Positions 41,623 through 50,625 are shown, counted from the first letter of the stretch. The stretch: 64,000 bases of DNA from Xenorhabdus innexi (GCF_002632485.1 NZ_NIBU01000001.1:124001-188000), one strand, 5' to 3'. A program made the numbers and translations. The notes: generated by a model from the sequence alone, not told the origin.

Positions 41623-42531
41623 ATGATGACTATTAACATAGAATTAAGGCACTTACGTTATTTTATTGCAGTCGCAGAAGAGCTGCATTTTGGGCGTGCA
41701 GCAGAGCGATTGAACATTTCACAGCCTCCGTTAAGCCAGCAGATTCAGTCTCTGGAAACAAATATTAAAGCCAGATTGTTGGCTCGTAATAATCGTACAG
41801 TTGCCCTGACCGCAGCAGGTCATATGTTTCTCAAGGAGGCATATCAAATATTGTCTCAGGTTGATGCTGCGGCAACTAAAGCAGCCAGAATGCAGCAGGG
41901 TGAATTAGGTGAAATTTCTATCGGTTTCACATCTACCACGCCTTTTATGCATAAAGTAGCTCTCAGTTTGCGGCAATTCCGGGAGTCTTACCCTGATGTT
42001 TTGGTTCACATGCATCAGATGAATACCAAAAAACAGATTGCACCATTGCAGACAGGCAGGATTGATATAGGAATTATGCGCAACACGTTATTACCTGATA
42101 ATTTGGAACATCGGTTGTTGTTCCGTGAACGTTTTATGCTTGCTGTATATGACGGGCACCCGTTGCTGGAGTATACCAATCAGGGAATAACCGTAGAAAT
42201 GTTGTCTGATTATCCATTGGTATTTTTTGAACGGGATGTGGGCACTGCTTTATACGATGAAATCATCGCCTTGTTTGCCAGTGCTGGCGTATCTCCCATG
42301 ATCTCACAGGAAGCGGGAGAAGCGATGACCATACTTGGTTTAGTCGCCGCAGGTTTAGGGATCAGTATTGTTACTGAGTCATTTACACCGATGAAAATTG
42401 ATGGCGTCCGGTATATCCCGTTAGCTAATGCGCCCGCTTATTCTGAAGTATGGCTGGTTAATCATAAAAATATCCAGAACAGTCCGGCAGCAGAGCGTCT
42501 AATTACACTGTTGCTCTCAAATAATTGTTAA
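41623..42531 (+). CDS. ynfL: LysR-type transcriptional regulator YnfL
   Basis: 302 residues. The N-terminal helix-turn-helix reads FGRAAERLNISQPPLSQQIQ. The effector domain follows from about residue 90 with ISIGFTSTTPFMHKV. Very similar to E. coli YnfL over the whole length. Start is 41623 or the next codon 41626. The 153-bp divergent region with ynfM should hold the shared operator; LysR regulators usually control the divergent gene and themselves. Confidence 0.93.
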   Translation: MMTINIELRHLRYFIAVAEELHFGRAAERLNISQPPLSQQIQSLETNIKARLLARNNRTVALTAAGHMFLKEAYQILSQVDAAATKAARMQQGELGEISIGFTSTTPFMHKVALSLRQFRESYPDVLVHMHQMNTKKQIAPLQTGRIDIGIMRNTLLPDNLEHRLLFRERFMLAVYDGHPLLEYTNQGITVEMLSDYPLVFFERDVGTALYDEIIALFASAGVSPMISQEAGEAMTILGLVAAGLGISIVTESFTPMKIDGVRYIPLANAPAYSEVWLVNHKNIQNSPAAERLITLLLSNNC

Positions 42532-42661
42532 ACAACAATAACAATCACGAGAACTTCGTGTGAAAGATCACATTTTTGCCTCAAACGGATATCTTCTAAT
42601 TTAAACGGCGACATAATCGTTATTAATTATTTAGAGGGGTAAATTAAATCGTGAGGGCGAA

Positions 42662-43882
42662 GTGAGTGTAGATGTACAACCAAGCCATGTTGACCAGATT
42701 AAGCAGATTAATATTGGTCTGGTTTACCGCCTGATTGATCAGTATGGGCCTATTTCACGTATTGCACTCTCTAAAAAAGCGCAGTTGGCTCCTGCCAGTA
42801 TTACTAAAATCACGCGGGAATTGATCGAAGCTCATTTAGTAAAAGAAGTCGAATTCCCCGAACTGGGGTTTCGTGGTCGTCCGGCCATCGGACTGAAATT
42901 GGATAGTAAAGGGTGGCAATTCCTGTGTGTACGTATTGACAAAGGAAGTGTTGTATTCGGGCTTAGGGATTTAAGCAATCACCTTATTGTTGAAGATGAG
43001 TTACTGTTTCCGGTTTCTGAAAATCAGCATTTTCTGGATTATCTCATTGAATTGGTGGATAATTTTTTATTCCGCTATCAATCTCTTCTTGAACGTTTAA
43101 CTGCCGTCAGCGTTACCACGAATGCGATTATTGATCCCGTTAATGGAATCATTCATCACTCTCCATATTACGATATCCAGAATCTTTCCCTCTGTTCATT
43201 TCTATACCAGCGAGTCGGTGTGCCGATTTTTTTGCAGCATGGCATTACCGCGTGGACAATTGCCGAATCTTTATATGGTGCTGGGAAAGGAAGTCAAAAC
43301 ATCATTCAGGTTGTGATTGATGACAATGTTGGTGTCGGAATTATGACCGCAGGAAAAATACTTCATGCAGGAAATCAGAGTGTTGTTGAAATAGGCCATA
43401 CTCAGGTCGATCCTGATGGTGAACGTTGCTATTGTGGTAACACAGGCTGTCTGGAAACTGTTGTTGGTATTAAAAATATTTTGCTGAAAGCTCAAAAATC
43501 AGCCAGACAACACCCCGATTCATTAATATCTACAACAACATCTCTGACAGTGGAGTTTTTTTGTCAGGCTGCTAATCAGGGTGATCTGCTGGCAACAGAA
43601 ATCATCCGTGATGTCGGGGAAAGAATAGGGCATATCATGGCGATTATGGTCAATATCTTCAATCCCGATAAGATACTGATAGGTTCTCCGTTGAACGAAG
43701 CGAAACATATTCTTTACCCTGTCATTCAACAAAAAATAACTCAACTTTCTCTCCCCGGATACAGCGAAAAAGTGGATATAGCCGCGACAGCATTTGCCAA
43801 CTCAGGAACTTTGCCCGCGGCATCGTTGATTAAGCAATCTCTGTACAGTGGTCAGTTACTGCTCGAAATTATGCAGGGATAG
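42662..43882 (+). CDS. mlc: ROK-family glucose-responsive repressor Mlc
   Basis: 406 residues from the GTG at 42662, preceded by GAGGGCGAA. Mlc represses ptsG, ptsHI and manXYZ, and is sequestered by dephosphorylated EIICB-Glc. An N-terminal helix-turn-helix (ISRIALSKKAQLAPASITKI) is followed by the ROK domain. The zinc site is visible as the His in IGHTQVDP plus RCYCGNTGCLE. The order ynfM/ynfL-mlc-bioD2 matches E. coli. Confidence 0.95.
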   Translation: MSVDVQPSHVDQIKQINIGLVYRLIDQYGPISRIALSKKAQLAPASITKITRELIEAHLVKEVEFPELGFRGRPAIGLKLDSKGWQFLCVRIDKGSVVFGLRDLSNHLIVEDELLFPVSENQHFLDYLIELVDNFLFRYQSLLERLTAVSVTTNAIIDPVNGIIHHSPYYDIQNLSLCSFLYQRVGVPIFLQHGITAWTIAESLYGAGKGSQNIIQVVIDDNVGVGIMTAGKILHAGNQSVVEIGHTQVDPDGERCYCGNTGCLETVVGIKNILLKAQKSARQHPDSLISTTTSLTVEFFCQAANQGDLLATEIIRDVGERIGHIMAIMVNIFNPDKILIGSPLNEAKHILYPVIQQKITQLSLPGYSEKVDIAATAFANSGTLPAASLIKQSLYSGQLLLEIMQG

Positions 43883-44007
43883 CGCACATCAGGCAAAACA
43901 TTGAGCTAACGCAATCCCTACCTCAAGCACATCCCCTACACTTCAACTCAGTTCTCTAGTTACAGCAAAGAGTAACCAGTCTAATCTGTTATCACGGAAA
44001 TAAATTT

Positions 44008-44559
44008 ATGTTAACGCGCTTATTTGTTACAGGCACGGATACCAATATCGGTAAAACGGTTGTTACCCGCGCATTACTGCAATTTTTCAATCATGAAGAA
44101 AACATTGCTGTAGGGTATGAACCTATAACAGGGGAAGGGACTTTGATTGATTTTGCTCAGATGACGGATTGTCTCAATGAGCTAAGTCATAAAGCAGACC
44201 GTGTGATTGTTGACGGAAAGGGTGGCTGGCGGGCGTTACTGCAAGATAATGTTTTCTATTCTGACTGGGTTGTGAAAGAAAAACTGCCTGTTATTTTAGT
44301 TGTGGGTATTCAGGCCGGGTGTGTTAATCATGCTATTTTGACTGCACAATCAATAATCAGTGATGGCGTACCATTGCTTGGTTGGATAGCCAATCGTATC
44401 AATCCCGGATTAGCACATTACGCTGAAGTGCTGGAAATGTTACGTTGTCACATACCGGCGCCTCAATTAGGAGAAATTCCTTATCTTTTAAGGCCAGAAG
44501 AGCGGGAGTTATCTCATTATCTGGATAGCAACGTTATATCGAAATTGGATCATCTGTAA
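44008..44559 (+). CDS. bioD2: BioD2-like dethiobiotin synthetase homologue, internally shortened
   Basis: 183 residues, against about 225-231 for BioD proteins. The P-loop GTDTNIGKTVV is intact and the C-terminal half (VILVVGIQAGCVNHAILTAQ, GWIANRINPGLAHYAE) is very like E. coli BioD2. The stretch between the GYKP motif and the GTGGW motif is about 40 residues shorter. In addition the conserved GYKP lysine is E41-like here (GYEPI), and EGTGGW reads DGKGGW. These regions bind diaminopelargonate, so dethiobiotin synthesis is doubtful. Another BioD may serve biotin synthesis. The frame is intact, so it may have a new role or be decaying. Confidence 0.85.
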   Translation: MLTRLFVTGTDTNIGKTVVTRALLQFFNHEENIAVGYEPITGEGTLIDFAQMTDCLNELSHKADRVIVDGKGGWRALLQDNVFYSDWVVKEKLPVILVVGIQAGCVNHAILTAQSIISDGVPLLGWIANRINPGLAHYAEVLEMLRCHIPAPQLGEIPYLLRPEERELSHYLDSNVISKLDHL

Positions 44560-44562
44560 GAG

Positions 44563-44596
44563 CAAGAAGGGAGTTGCTGTATTCACTCCCTTCTTG
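44563..44596. terminator. Inverted repeat between bioD2 and ynfD
   Basis: CAAGAAGGGAGT and ACTCCCTTCTTG form a perfect 12-bp stem with a 10-nt loop, between convergent genes and just after the bioD2 stop codon. It probably serves both, though there is no strong T-run. Confidence 0.65.
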
Positions 44597-44609
44597 TGAT
44601 GTGATTGCA

Positions 44610-44927
44610 TTACTGAGTGGATTGGCTTTCATCATTAGAGTGAGAAAGGCGGGTATAAATAATTTTCTGTTTGCCACGATTACAGCTCCCAACGACTTTC
44701 TCACCGTCATTAACTGCCTGATCATTATCGATAACTTCAAGTTTAAAGTCGGCTTGTTTAACACCGTTGTTAATGATTTTCTGTGCTATTTGTTCTTTCA
44801 GTGCGTCACATGCCACGACTTTATTTGTCACTACATTAGACTGTGGAGTCTGATCTTGTGATGCCTGAACTGCGAAAGATGAAGCGGCAGTAATTAACAT
44901 GGCTCCGGTCAGTAAGAATTTTCTCAC
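44610..44927 (-). CDS. ynfD: DUF1161 periplasmic protein YnfD
   Basis: 105 residues with a signal peptide (KFLLTGAMLITAASSFAVQA). The mature part has the DUF1161 pattern: ACDALKEQIAQKIINNGV, then VVGSCNRGKQKIIYTR. Two cysteines (ACDAL and GSCN) probably form a disulfide in the periplasm. Function unknown. It is 34 bp downstream of no same-strand gene start other than ynfB, which lies upstream on the strand. Confidence 0.85.
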   Translation of the reverse strand: MRKFLLTGAMLITAASSFAVQASQDQTPQSNVVTNKVVACDALKEQIAQKIINNGVKQADFKLEVIDNDQAVNDGEKVVGSCNRGKQKIIYTRLSHSNDESQSTQ

Positions 44928-44961
44928 CTTGTCTCCTTTGTTTTATCGATACGAGTGTAGC

Positions 44962-45324
44962 CTATTCAGGATTAATAGGGCGGCCTGTATTAACATCCAG
45001 ACAGCGCTTTGTACTTGGCTCCCAATAAGCATTCAGGTTAGAGTTTTTCAAACAAGCATCCTTATTGTCAACGTCATTTTCATGTTCTTCAAATTTCTTT
45101 TCTCTGCGCTGAGTCATCTTCTCACGCAGAGAGCGTTGTTCGTTCCACATCTCCTTATCCTGTCTTGCGGTTTCTCTGGTCATAGAATTTTCCCCGCCAC
45201 CATTGATAATGACGCAGTTATCAGATGTACAAGGGGTGGAAAACGCAGGAGTCTGCCAGAACAGGGGTAACAGAAGGGCAATAGCAGGAAGGGTAATGGC
45301 TGTTAAAAGACGATGAATATTCAT
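44962..45324 (-). CDS. ynfB: DUF1283 periplasmic protein YnfB
   Basis: 120 residues from the ATG at 45324, with GAGG six bases upstream; the GTG at 45336 overlaps that Shine-Dalgarno sequence. A signal peptide (LLTAITLPAIALLLPLFWQTPAFS) is followed by a charged, helical region (WNEQRSLREKMTQRREKK) and the family C-terminus NAYWEPSTKRCLDVNTGRPI. Four cysteines in the mature part. Function unknown. It may be co-transcribed with ynfD, 35 bp downstream. Confidence 0.87.
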   Translation of the reverse strand: MNIHRLLTAITLPAIALLLPLFWQTPAFSTPCTSDNCVIINGGGENSMTRETARQDKEMWNEQRSLREKMTQRREKKFEEHENDVDNKDACLKNSNLNAYWEPSTKRCLDVNTGRPINPE

Positions 45325-45453
45325 GTTTGACCTCACTCACAAAGTATTCACTGAATGATACCCGAAATAACTGATACCTCTTTCAGGGAGCTGTCTTATT
45401 TCGGGTATAAAATAACATTTATAGCATTACTAATTGGTTAACAGCTTAAATTT

Positions 45454-46200
45454 TTAATCTCTATGTATACTAAGGCCCGCAAATGTCTGGCAAACCGGCA
45501 TCATTTCTAATGTATTAATATTGACGCGCCCCGGTAGGTTAGCAACCCAAAATACGGCGTCTGCAATATCATCAGCAGTCAGAGCATCAGCACCTTCATA
45601 AATTCTATTCACTTTTTCCCCATCACCTTTAAAGCGAACCTGAGAAAACTCTGTTCCTCCGACCAGACCCGGTTCAATATCGGTAACACGGACTTTTTTC
45701 CCTTGTAAATCAGCTCTAAGTCCCAGACTGAACTGCTTTACAAATGCTTTAGTGGCACCGTAGACATTACCACCTGCATATGGCCAATTTGCGGCGACTG
45801 AACCAATATTAATAATATGACCATGATTCATTTTCACCATGTTAGGCAATAAAGCACGGGTCATATTCACTAAACCTTTTGTATTGGTATCAATCATGGT
45901 TTCCCAGTCATCAAGGTTAGCCTGATGAGCTGGCTCCAGTCCCAATGCAAGACCGGCATTATTCACGAGAATATCAATATTACGTAAGTTATCAGGCAGC
46001 TCCCGCATTACTTTCTCAATTGCGGTGCGATCCCTGACATCCAGTTGTATAGGATAAAAGCTTTCACCCAATTCCTCCTTTAGTTTATCCAGACGCTCTT
46101 TACGACGCCCGGTAGCAATAACGATGGAACCATGTTCAATAAATTTCCGTGCAATTGCTTCACCAAATCCAGCTGTTGCTCCAGTCACAAAAACAATCAT
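45454..46200 (-). CDS. ydfG: NADP-dependent 3-hydroxy acid dehydrogenase YdfG (SDR)
   Basis: 248 residues, classical short-chain dehydrogenase/reductase. Cofactor motif TGATAGFGEAIA with RR at the NADP phosphate site (TGRRKERL), NNAG (LVNNAGLALG), catalytic Ser in IGSVAANWPYAGG, and YGATK. E. coli YdfG oxidises L-allo-threonine and reduces malonic semialdehyde. Monocistronic as far as can be seen. Confidence 0.96.
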   Translation of the reverse strand: MIVFVTGATAGFGEAIARKFIEHGSIVIATGRRKERLDKLKEELGESFYPIQLDVRDRTAIEKVMRELPDNLRNIDILVNNAGLALGLEPAHQANLDDWETMIDTNTKGLVNMTRALLPNMVKMNHGHIINIGSVAANWPYAGGNVYGATKAFVKQFSLGLRADLQGKKVRVTDIEPGLVGGTEFSQVRFKGDGEKVNRIYEGADALTADDIADAVFWVANLPGRVNINTLEMMPVCQTFAGLSIHRD

Positions 46201-46576
46201 AGTCGTCCCCTTTTACCAATCGTTAACTAGTTTTTCCTTTCAACTATTAATTAGAGAAAGTTATTTATCTTTAGTCAAGCAAGAAATTAAGAAGTTCTTT
46301 GATCGTGATAATGAAAAGAGAGATGTTTAAGTTTTGAGAATGAGTCTAACAATTTGATAAAAAGATAATTTTAAGAAAATTTTATCCACATGAATTTATT
46401 CCTGCATGTCAACAATTAATCATAAGGAGTTATTTTGAGATTGAGGTAAATCATGAGAGGTATACTTTAGAAAAAATATGGATAAATTGATAGATTTTTT
46501 ATGGTATATGGAAACCATATCGAATTAGCGATTAATTATCTAAAAATAATACTATATGACTAATAATAGGATTCTC
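46201..46576. other. Intergenic region ydfG-VOC
   Basis: 376 bp of AT-rich DNA between divergent genes. I see no gene, repeat or clear operator. It must hold the ydfG promoter and that of the VOC gene. Confidence 0.5.
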
Positions 46577-46936
46577 ATGATAAAACCAGCCACACTTTTG
46601 ATTCCTGTACCTGATGTTACTCAAGGATTAGAATGGTATAAACAGGCATTTCCTGATGCAAAAAGTATCTATTTAGAAGAATTTAACTTCACTATTCTAA
46701 AAATAGGAGGTTTTATTCTGGAAATAGTGCAGGCGGATGAAAAAGTTTATGCGGGGAAAAATGGCACGGTTATGTATTGGTTAGTTCCTTGCCTTAAAAC
46801 AGCTATCCAGACATTTCAGGGAATAGGTGCAAAGCTATATCGGGGGCCAATGATAATAGAAAATGGTTTAGGAATGTGTCAGTTAGAAGACCCATTCGGA
46901 AACCTGATAGGGTTGCGTGGAAAATTTTCGCTATAG
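46577..46936 (+). CDS. VOC (glyoxalase/bleomycin-resistance) superfamily protein
   Basis: 119 residues from the ATG at 46577 (AGGA six bases upstream; an ATG at 46556 is alternative). The beta-alpha-beta-beta-beta pattern of the vicinal oxygen chelate fold is visible: LLIPVPDVTQGLEWYKQAF, then ILEIVQAD, and the C-terminal CQLEDPFGNLIGL. Members include dioxygenases, isomerases and antibiotic-binding proteins; the substrate here cannot be told. It is convergent with cobD, 11 bp apart. Confidence 0.8.
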   Translation: MIKPATLLIPVPDVTQGLEWYKQAFPDAKSIYLEEFNFTILKIGGFILEIVQADEKVYAGKNGTVMYWLVPCLKTAIQTFQGIGAKLYRGPMIIENGLGMCQLEDPFGNLIGLRGKFSL

Positions 46937-46947
46937 ATAGTTGCACA

Positions 46948-48027
46948 TCAAAAAACTTTATAAACAAAAATTTGCTGCATAGCTGCAATTAGGCGTTTAT
47001 TTTCCCACTCACTGCGCACAGCTATTCGATAGTAGCGTTCATCTAATCCGGCATAATTTTTACAATGACGGATTAATATCTTATGTTTCAACAAGGAGTG
47101 CCATAAATCGACATCAGGCTGATTGTTACGGAAGAATAAAAAATTGGCTGATGGTTGCCAGAGCACCAGTTCAGGGAAGGCTGAAAGTTGGCTCCATAAA
47201 TAATGTTGCTGTGATTTCAGCCATTGATGTGTCGCAGCAATATAATCATGTTCATCAAATAAAATCTCACCAACTCTCGCCGCGAAAGTATTAATTGACC
47301 ACGGTTCACGTCGATTTTTCATTTCTGCAATGGCCGTTGTATTGCCACTGATTAAATAACCCAGACGTAACCCGGCGATAGCAAAAAATTTAGTCATGGA
47401 ACGCAGTATATAAAGATGTTTTGTGGCGGAGCATTGAGGGATCAGTCCCCGGTTATCAGGTAAAAAATCAATAAAAGATTCATCCACAATCAGAGAAATT
47501 CTATTTTTCTCACAATATTCCACCAGCGCTTGCATAAATTGATTATCCGGCATTAATCCGGTGGGATTATTGGGGGTGGCGATAAACAAACAATCGGGTT
47601 TAATCGTAGTAAGTGCATCCAGCAGGCGTAAATCAGGTTGAAATCCGCTTTCCTCCGTTAATGAATAATCGATAATTTTTGTTCCGAACTGTTGCAAAGC
47701 CCGTCGATACTCGGCAAACCCCGGCGTAAGGAGCAAAGCGCGTTTTGGTTTAAGATAACGGACAACAGCATAAATAAGCTCTGTCGCACCATTACCTGCG
47801 ATGACCTGTGTCGTATCACATTGATGAGCTTTTGCAATTGCCCGATGTAAATAGCGATAGTCCACATCGGGATACTTTTCAATATCAGCCAGACTATTTT
47901 TTATCAAAATCTTAACGCGTTCTGGTGGTCCCAGCGGATTAATATTGGCACTGAAATCAATTAACTCACTGGCTGAAATACCATATTGCTGAGAAATACC
48001 AATAATATTGCCGCCATGTTCACTCAT
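46948..48027 (-). CDS. cobD: L-threonine-O-3-phosphate decarboxylase CobD
   Basis: 359 residues, aminotransferase fold type I. It makes (R)-1-amino-2-propanol phosphate, the linker of the cobalamin nucleotide loop. The start EHGGNIIGISQQYGI is typical of CobD, followed by DFSANINPLGPP. PLP-binding lysine lies in RSMTKFFAIAGLRLGY; IATPNNPTGL and VDESFIDF are family motifs. There is no kinase domain, so threonine phosphate must come from a separate PduX-type enzyme. Its start overlaps the cobA stop by 4 bp. Confidence 0.93.
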   Translation of the reverse strand: MSEHGGNIIGISQQYGISASELIDFSANINPLGPPERVKILIKNSLADIEKYPDVDYRYLHRAIAKAHQCDTTQVIAGNGATELIYAVVRYLKPKRALLLTPGFAEYRRALQQFGTKIIDYSLTEESGFQPDLRLLDALTTIKPDCLFIATPNNPTGLMPDNQFMQALVEYCEKNRISLIVDESFIDFLPDNRGLIPQCSATKHLYILRSMTKFFAIAGLRLGYLISGNTTAIAEMKNRREPWSINTFAARVGEILFDEHDYIAATHQWLKSQQHYLWSQLSAFPELVLWQPSANFLFFRNNQPDVDLWHSLLKHKILIRHCKNYAGLDERYYRIAVRSEWENKRLIAAMQQIFVYKVF

Positions 48028-48827
48028 GATATTGCTCCATCAATGTAATTCTCTGACATAGGGAAAAGTGAAGGGAGATCACAGTAAGAAGGTGAAAAGC
48101 AAAGTTTTTCACTTAAATTAACCACATCGCCGATCACAATCAGTGCGGGAGCATGCAATTCTCTTTCTGCTGTTTTTACTGCCAGCGTTTCCAATGTCCC
48201 GATAACGCTTTCTTGCTCGGCATGACTGGCATACATGACCACTGCTGCCGGTGTTGTAGCGGGTTTGCCATGCTGAACTAATTGTTGACAGATCTCTGCC
48301 AGTCGGGTCATGCCCATCAAAATAATAAGTGTTCCTTCCAACTGAGCGAGTATTTTCCAGTTTTGTTGCTTGTTTTCCTGAGAAGTGTGGCCGGTCACAA
48401 TATGAAAGCCTGATGCGTAATTGCGGTGAGTGACTGGAATACCAGCGTAAGCTAAACCGCCAATTGAGGAACTGATCCCGGGAACAATTTCAAATTTAAT
48501 GCCATATTGTGCCAGTACTTCTGCTTCTTCTCCCCCACGGCCGAAAACATAAGGATCGCCGCCTTTCAGACGCACAACCTGTTTTCCGGCCAGTGCCTGT
48601 TTTATCAGAATTTGGTTAATGGTGTTTTGTGGAATAGGGTGATAATCGTGTTCTTTACCGACATTAATAATTTCACAGCAATCCGGTATCTGAGCAATAA
48701 GTTCAGGATTGACAAGCCGATCATGAACAATGACATCCGCAGCCTGAATACACTGCAAACCTTTGACTGTAATTAAACCCGCATCACCGGGACCTGCACC
48801 GACTAACCACACACATCCTTTATTCAT
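48024..48827 (-). CDS. cobA: Uroporphyrinogen-III C-methyltransferase
   Basis: 267 residues. It methylates uroporphyrinogen III at C2 and C7 to give precorrin-2, the entry to corrins and siroheme. SAM site: WLVGAGPGDAGLITVKG at the N-terminus; VRLKGGDPYVFGRGGEE and VPGISSSIGGLAYAGIPVTHR are hallmark motifs. It is the single-domain form without the CysG oxidase/chelatase part. First gene of the leftward cobA-cobD pair, divergent from cbiA. Confidence 0.96.
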   Translation of the reverse strand: MNKGCVWLVGAGPGDAGLITVKGLQCIQAADVIVHDRLVNPELIAQIPDCCEIINVGKEHDYHPIPQNTINQILIKQALAGKQVVRLKGGDPYVFGRGGEEAEVLAQYGIKFEIVPGISSSIGGLAYAGIPVTHRNYASGFHIVTGHTSQENKQQNWKILAQLEGTLIILMGMTRLAEICQQLVQHGKPATTPAAVVMYASHAEQESVIGTLETLAVKTAERELHAPALIVIGDVVNLSEKLCFSPSYCDLPSLFPMSENYIDGAIS

Positions 48828-48960
48828 TAGAGCACCTCTATAGATGTAAAATATAAAAAACCAGAGAGAAATATAATAAAAGAACAGGTTTTTTTGTTTG
48901 TGATTTTAATAATGATATAAATGAATTTTCGATTATTGGCTCTATGCTGAACAAATTAAA

Positions 48961-48974
48961 TTGATTTAAATCAA
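48961..48974. promoter_or_regulatory. FNR-type operator, cobA side
   Basis: TTGATTTAAATCAA is a perfect match to the FNR consensus TTGAT-N4-ATCAA and sits in a longer 20-bp palindrome (48958-48977). Reading left, a -10-like AATAAT (48937 to 48932 on the - strand) would put the cobA start site near 48925, with the operator centred about 42 bp upstream, which is the class II activator position. Confidence 0.8.
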
Positions 48975-49095
48975 TTTTTGTTTTTAATAATGAATGTTTT
49001 TTAGTTTGTTGTGTGTTTATTTTAAATGACGTGTCATTTATATTATCGGTGAAATATTAATTATTATATGACGATTGAATTAAAAATTCTTTTGT

Positions 49096-49109
49096 TTGAT
49101 ATATATCAA
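49096..49109. promoter_or_regulatory. FNR-type operator, cbiA side
   Basis: TTGATATATATCAA is a second perfect FNR palindrome, 135 bp centre to centre from the first. Reading right, TAGATT at 49131-49136 is a plausible -10 element, giving a start near 49143 and an operator centre about 41 bp upstream. This suggests anaerobic activation of the cbi operon. Confidence 0.8.
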
Positions 49110-49230
49110 TAATTGAATTCATATGAATTGTAGATTCTATTACTCATAAAGATTTAACGCGAAGAAAACCTAAAAAGATCGAATCTGATTTTAACACCAA
49201 TACAGAGTTTAAATGTTTTGGGGTCAGCAC

Positions 49231-50625
49231 ATGCAAAAAAAATATGCTTTTATCATCGCCGGTACAGGTAGTGGATGTGGTAAGACAACGGTAACGCTAG
49301 GCATCATGCGAACCTTGATAGACCGTGCTCTGCGGGTACAACCGTTCAAAATCGGGCCTGATTATCTGGATGGTGGCTGGCATCGTGCTGTAACAGGGGT
49401 TGCCTCAAGGAACCTTGATGCCTTCATGATCCCGGAGCCCATTCTGAATGGTTTGTTTAACGAAGCTATGGCCGATTGCGATGTCGCCGTCATTGAAGGC
49501 GTGATGGGGCTGTATGATGGTTATGGTACAGACCCTGATTATTGCAGCAGCGCAGCGATGGCAAAGCAACTGGGGTGTCCCGTAATTTTAGTGGTGGACG
49601 GGAAGGCGGTTTCCACCTCAATTGCGGCGACAGTAATGGGCTTTCAGTTATTTGATCCGGCAGTCAATATTGCGGGGGTTTTAATCAACCGCGTCAATCG
49701 GGATAGCCATTTTCAACTATTAAAACAAGCCATTGAAAGCTACTGCCGTATTCCCGTTCTGGGGCGGCTTCCTGTTATGCCTGAAGTCGCACTACCATCC
49801 CGCCATCTTGGATTGATTCCTGCACAAGAACAGAGTGTTCAGCCTGCGGAATGTTGGTCTCATTTTGCTCAGCAGGTTGCAGATTCAATAGATTTGGATA
49901 AGTTGCTGTCATTAACCCAGCTATCTTCCCTGCCAAAAGGCGAGATAGATCCTTTGGTTGATTCCGCGCTCGGGCAGGGGTTGACGCTGGCACTGGCAGA
50001 AGACGAGGCATTTCACTTCTATTATCCGGATAACCTGTTGTTATTGGAGAAGTCCGGCGTATCAATCAAGCGTTTCAGCCCTTTGCATGATCGCCAACTA
50101 CCTGAATGTCAGATGATTTATCTGGGAGGCGGATATCCTGAAGTTCATGCCCGCACTTTATCCTCTAATTACGCCATGCATACCGCATTACGTCAGGCTC
50201 ATCAGAAAGGTATCCCGATTTATGCAGAATGCGGTGGTTTGATGTATCTCGGTGATGCCCTGATTGATGCCGATGGTGTACGGCATAGCATGGTCGGGCT
50301 GATCTCCGGTGAAAGCCTGATGGGGGCTCAACTGAAACGCTTTGGTTACTGTGAAGCGACAGCAATGTGCGATACCCCTTTAATTGCCAAAGGCGAAACG
50401 TTGCGGGGGCATGAATTCCATTACTCCGATTTCATCACGACCCAACCACCTATTTTTCAATATGTGAAGAGAGCACATACTAAAGAAACCTCAGAAAAAA
50501 TAGAAAAAAGCTGGCAGGGCGGTTACCAGAATGGCAATACGCTGGCAAGTTATCTGCATATTCATTTCGCTCAACGCCCTCACTTGCTCCATCGCTGGTT
50601 GATAATGGCACGGAGGCTGTTATGA
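49231..50625 (+). CDS. cbiA: Cobyrinate a,c-diamide synthase CbiA
   Basis: 464 residues from the ATG at 49231 (GGGG seven bases upstream; MQKKYAFIIAG fits the family; ATG at 49213 is alternative). It amidates the a and c side chains using glutamine and ATP. P-loop AGTGSGCGKTTVTLG; VMGLYDGYGTDP; the glutamine amidotransferase cysteine lies in YAECGGLMYLG. First gene of the 16-gene operon; its stop overlaps the cbiB start by 4 bp. Confidence 0.97.
   Translation: MQKKYAFIIAGTGSGCGKTTVTLGIMRTLIDRALRVQPFKIGPDYLDGGWHRAVTGVASRNLDAFMIPEPILNGLFNEAMADCDVAVIEGVMGLYDGYGTDPDYCSSAAMAKQLGCPVILVVDGKAVSTSIAATVMGFQLFDPAVNIAGVLINRVNRDSHFQLLKQAIESYCRIPVLGRLPVMPEVALPSRHLGLIPAQEQSVQPAECWSHFAQQVADSIDLDKLLSLTQLSSLPKGEIDPLVDSALGQGLTLALAEDEAFHFYYPDNLLLLEKSGVSIKRFSPLHDRQLPECQMIYLGGGYPEVHARTLSSNYAMHTALRQAHQKGIPIYAECGGLMYLGDALIDADGVRHSMVGLISGESLMGAQLKRFGYCEATAMCDTPLIAKGETLRGHEFHYSDFITTQPPIFQYVKRAHTKETSEKIEKSWQGGYQNGNTLASYLHIHFAQRPHLLHRWLIMARRLL

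Larger units (their letters stand above)
48828..49230. other. Divergent regulatory region cobA-cbiA
   Basis: 403 bp, very AT-rich. It holds the two FNR palindromes and both promoters. The predicted cbiA leader is about 90 nt. No B12-box (AGCCAGGAGACC-like) or other cobalamin riboswitch element is visible on either strand. Confidence 0.75.

Noticed and set aside
42559..42572. CRP-like palindrome TGTGAAAGATCACA upstream of mlc
   Set aside because: The half sites are TGTGA and TCACA but the spacer is 4 instead of 6, so it is not a normal CRP site; FNR would need TTGAT arms. Left as a curiosity.
48828..49230. Search for a cobalamin riboswitch upstream of cbiA and cobA
   Set aside because: No B12-box-like sequence is present on either strand and the predicted leader is short.
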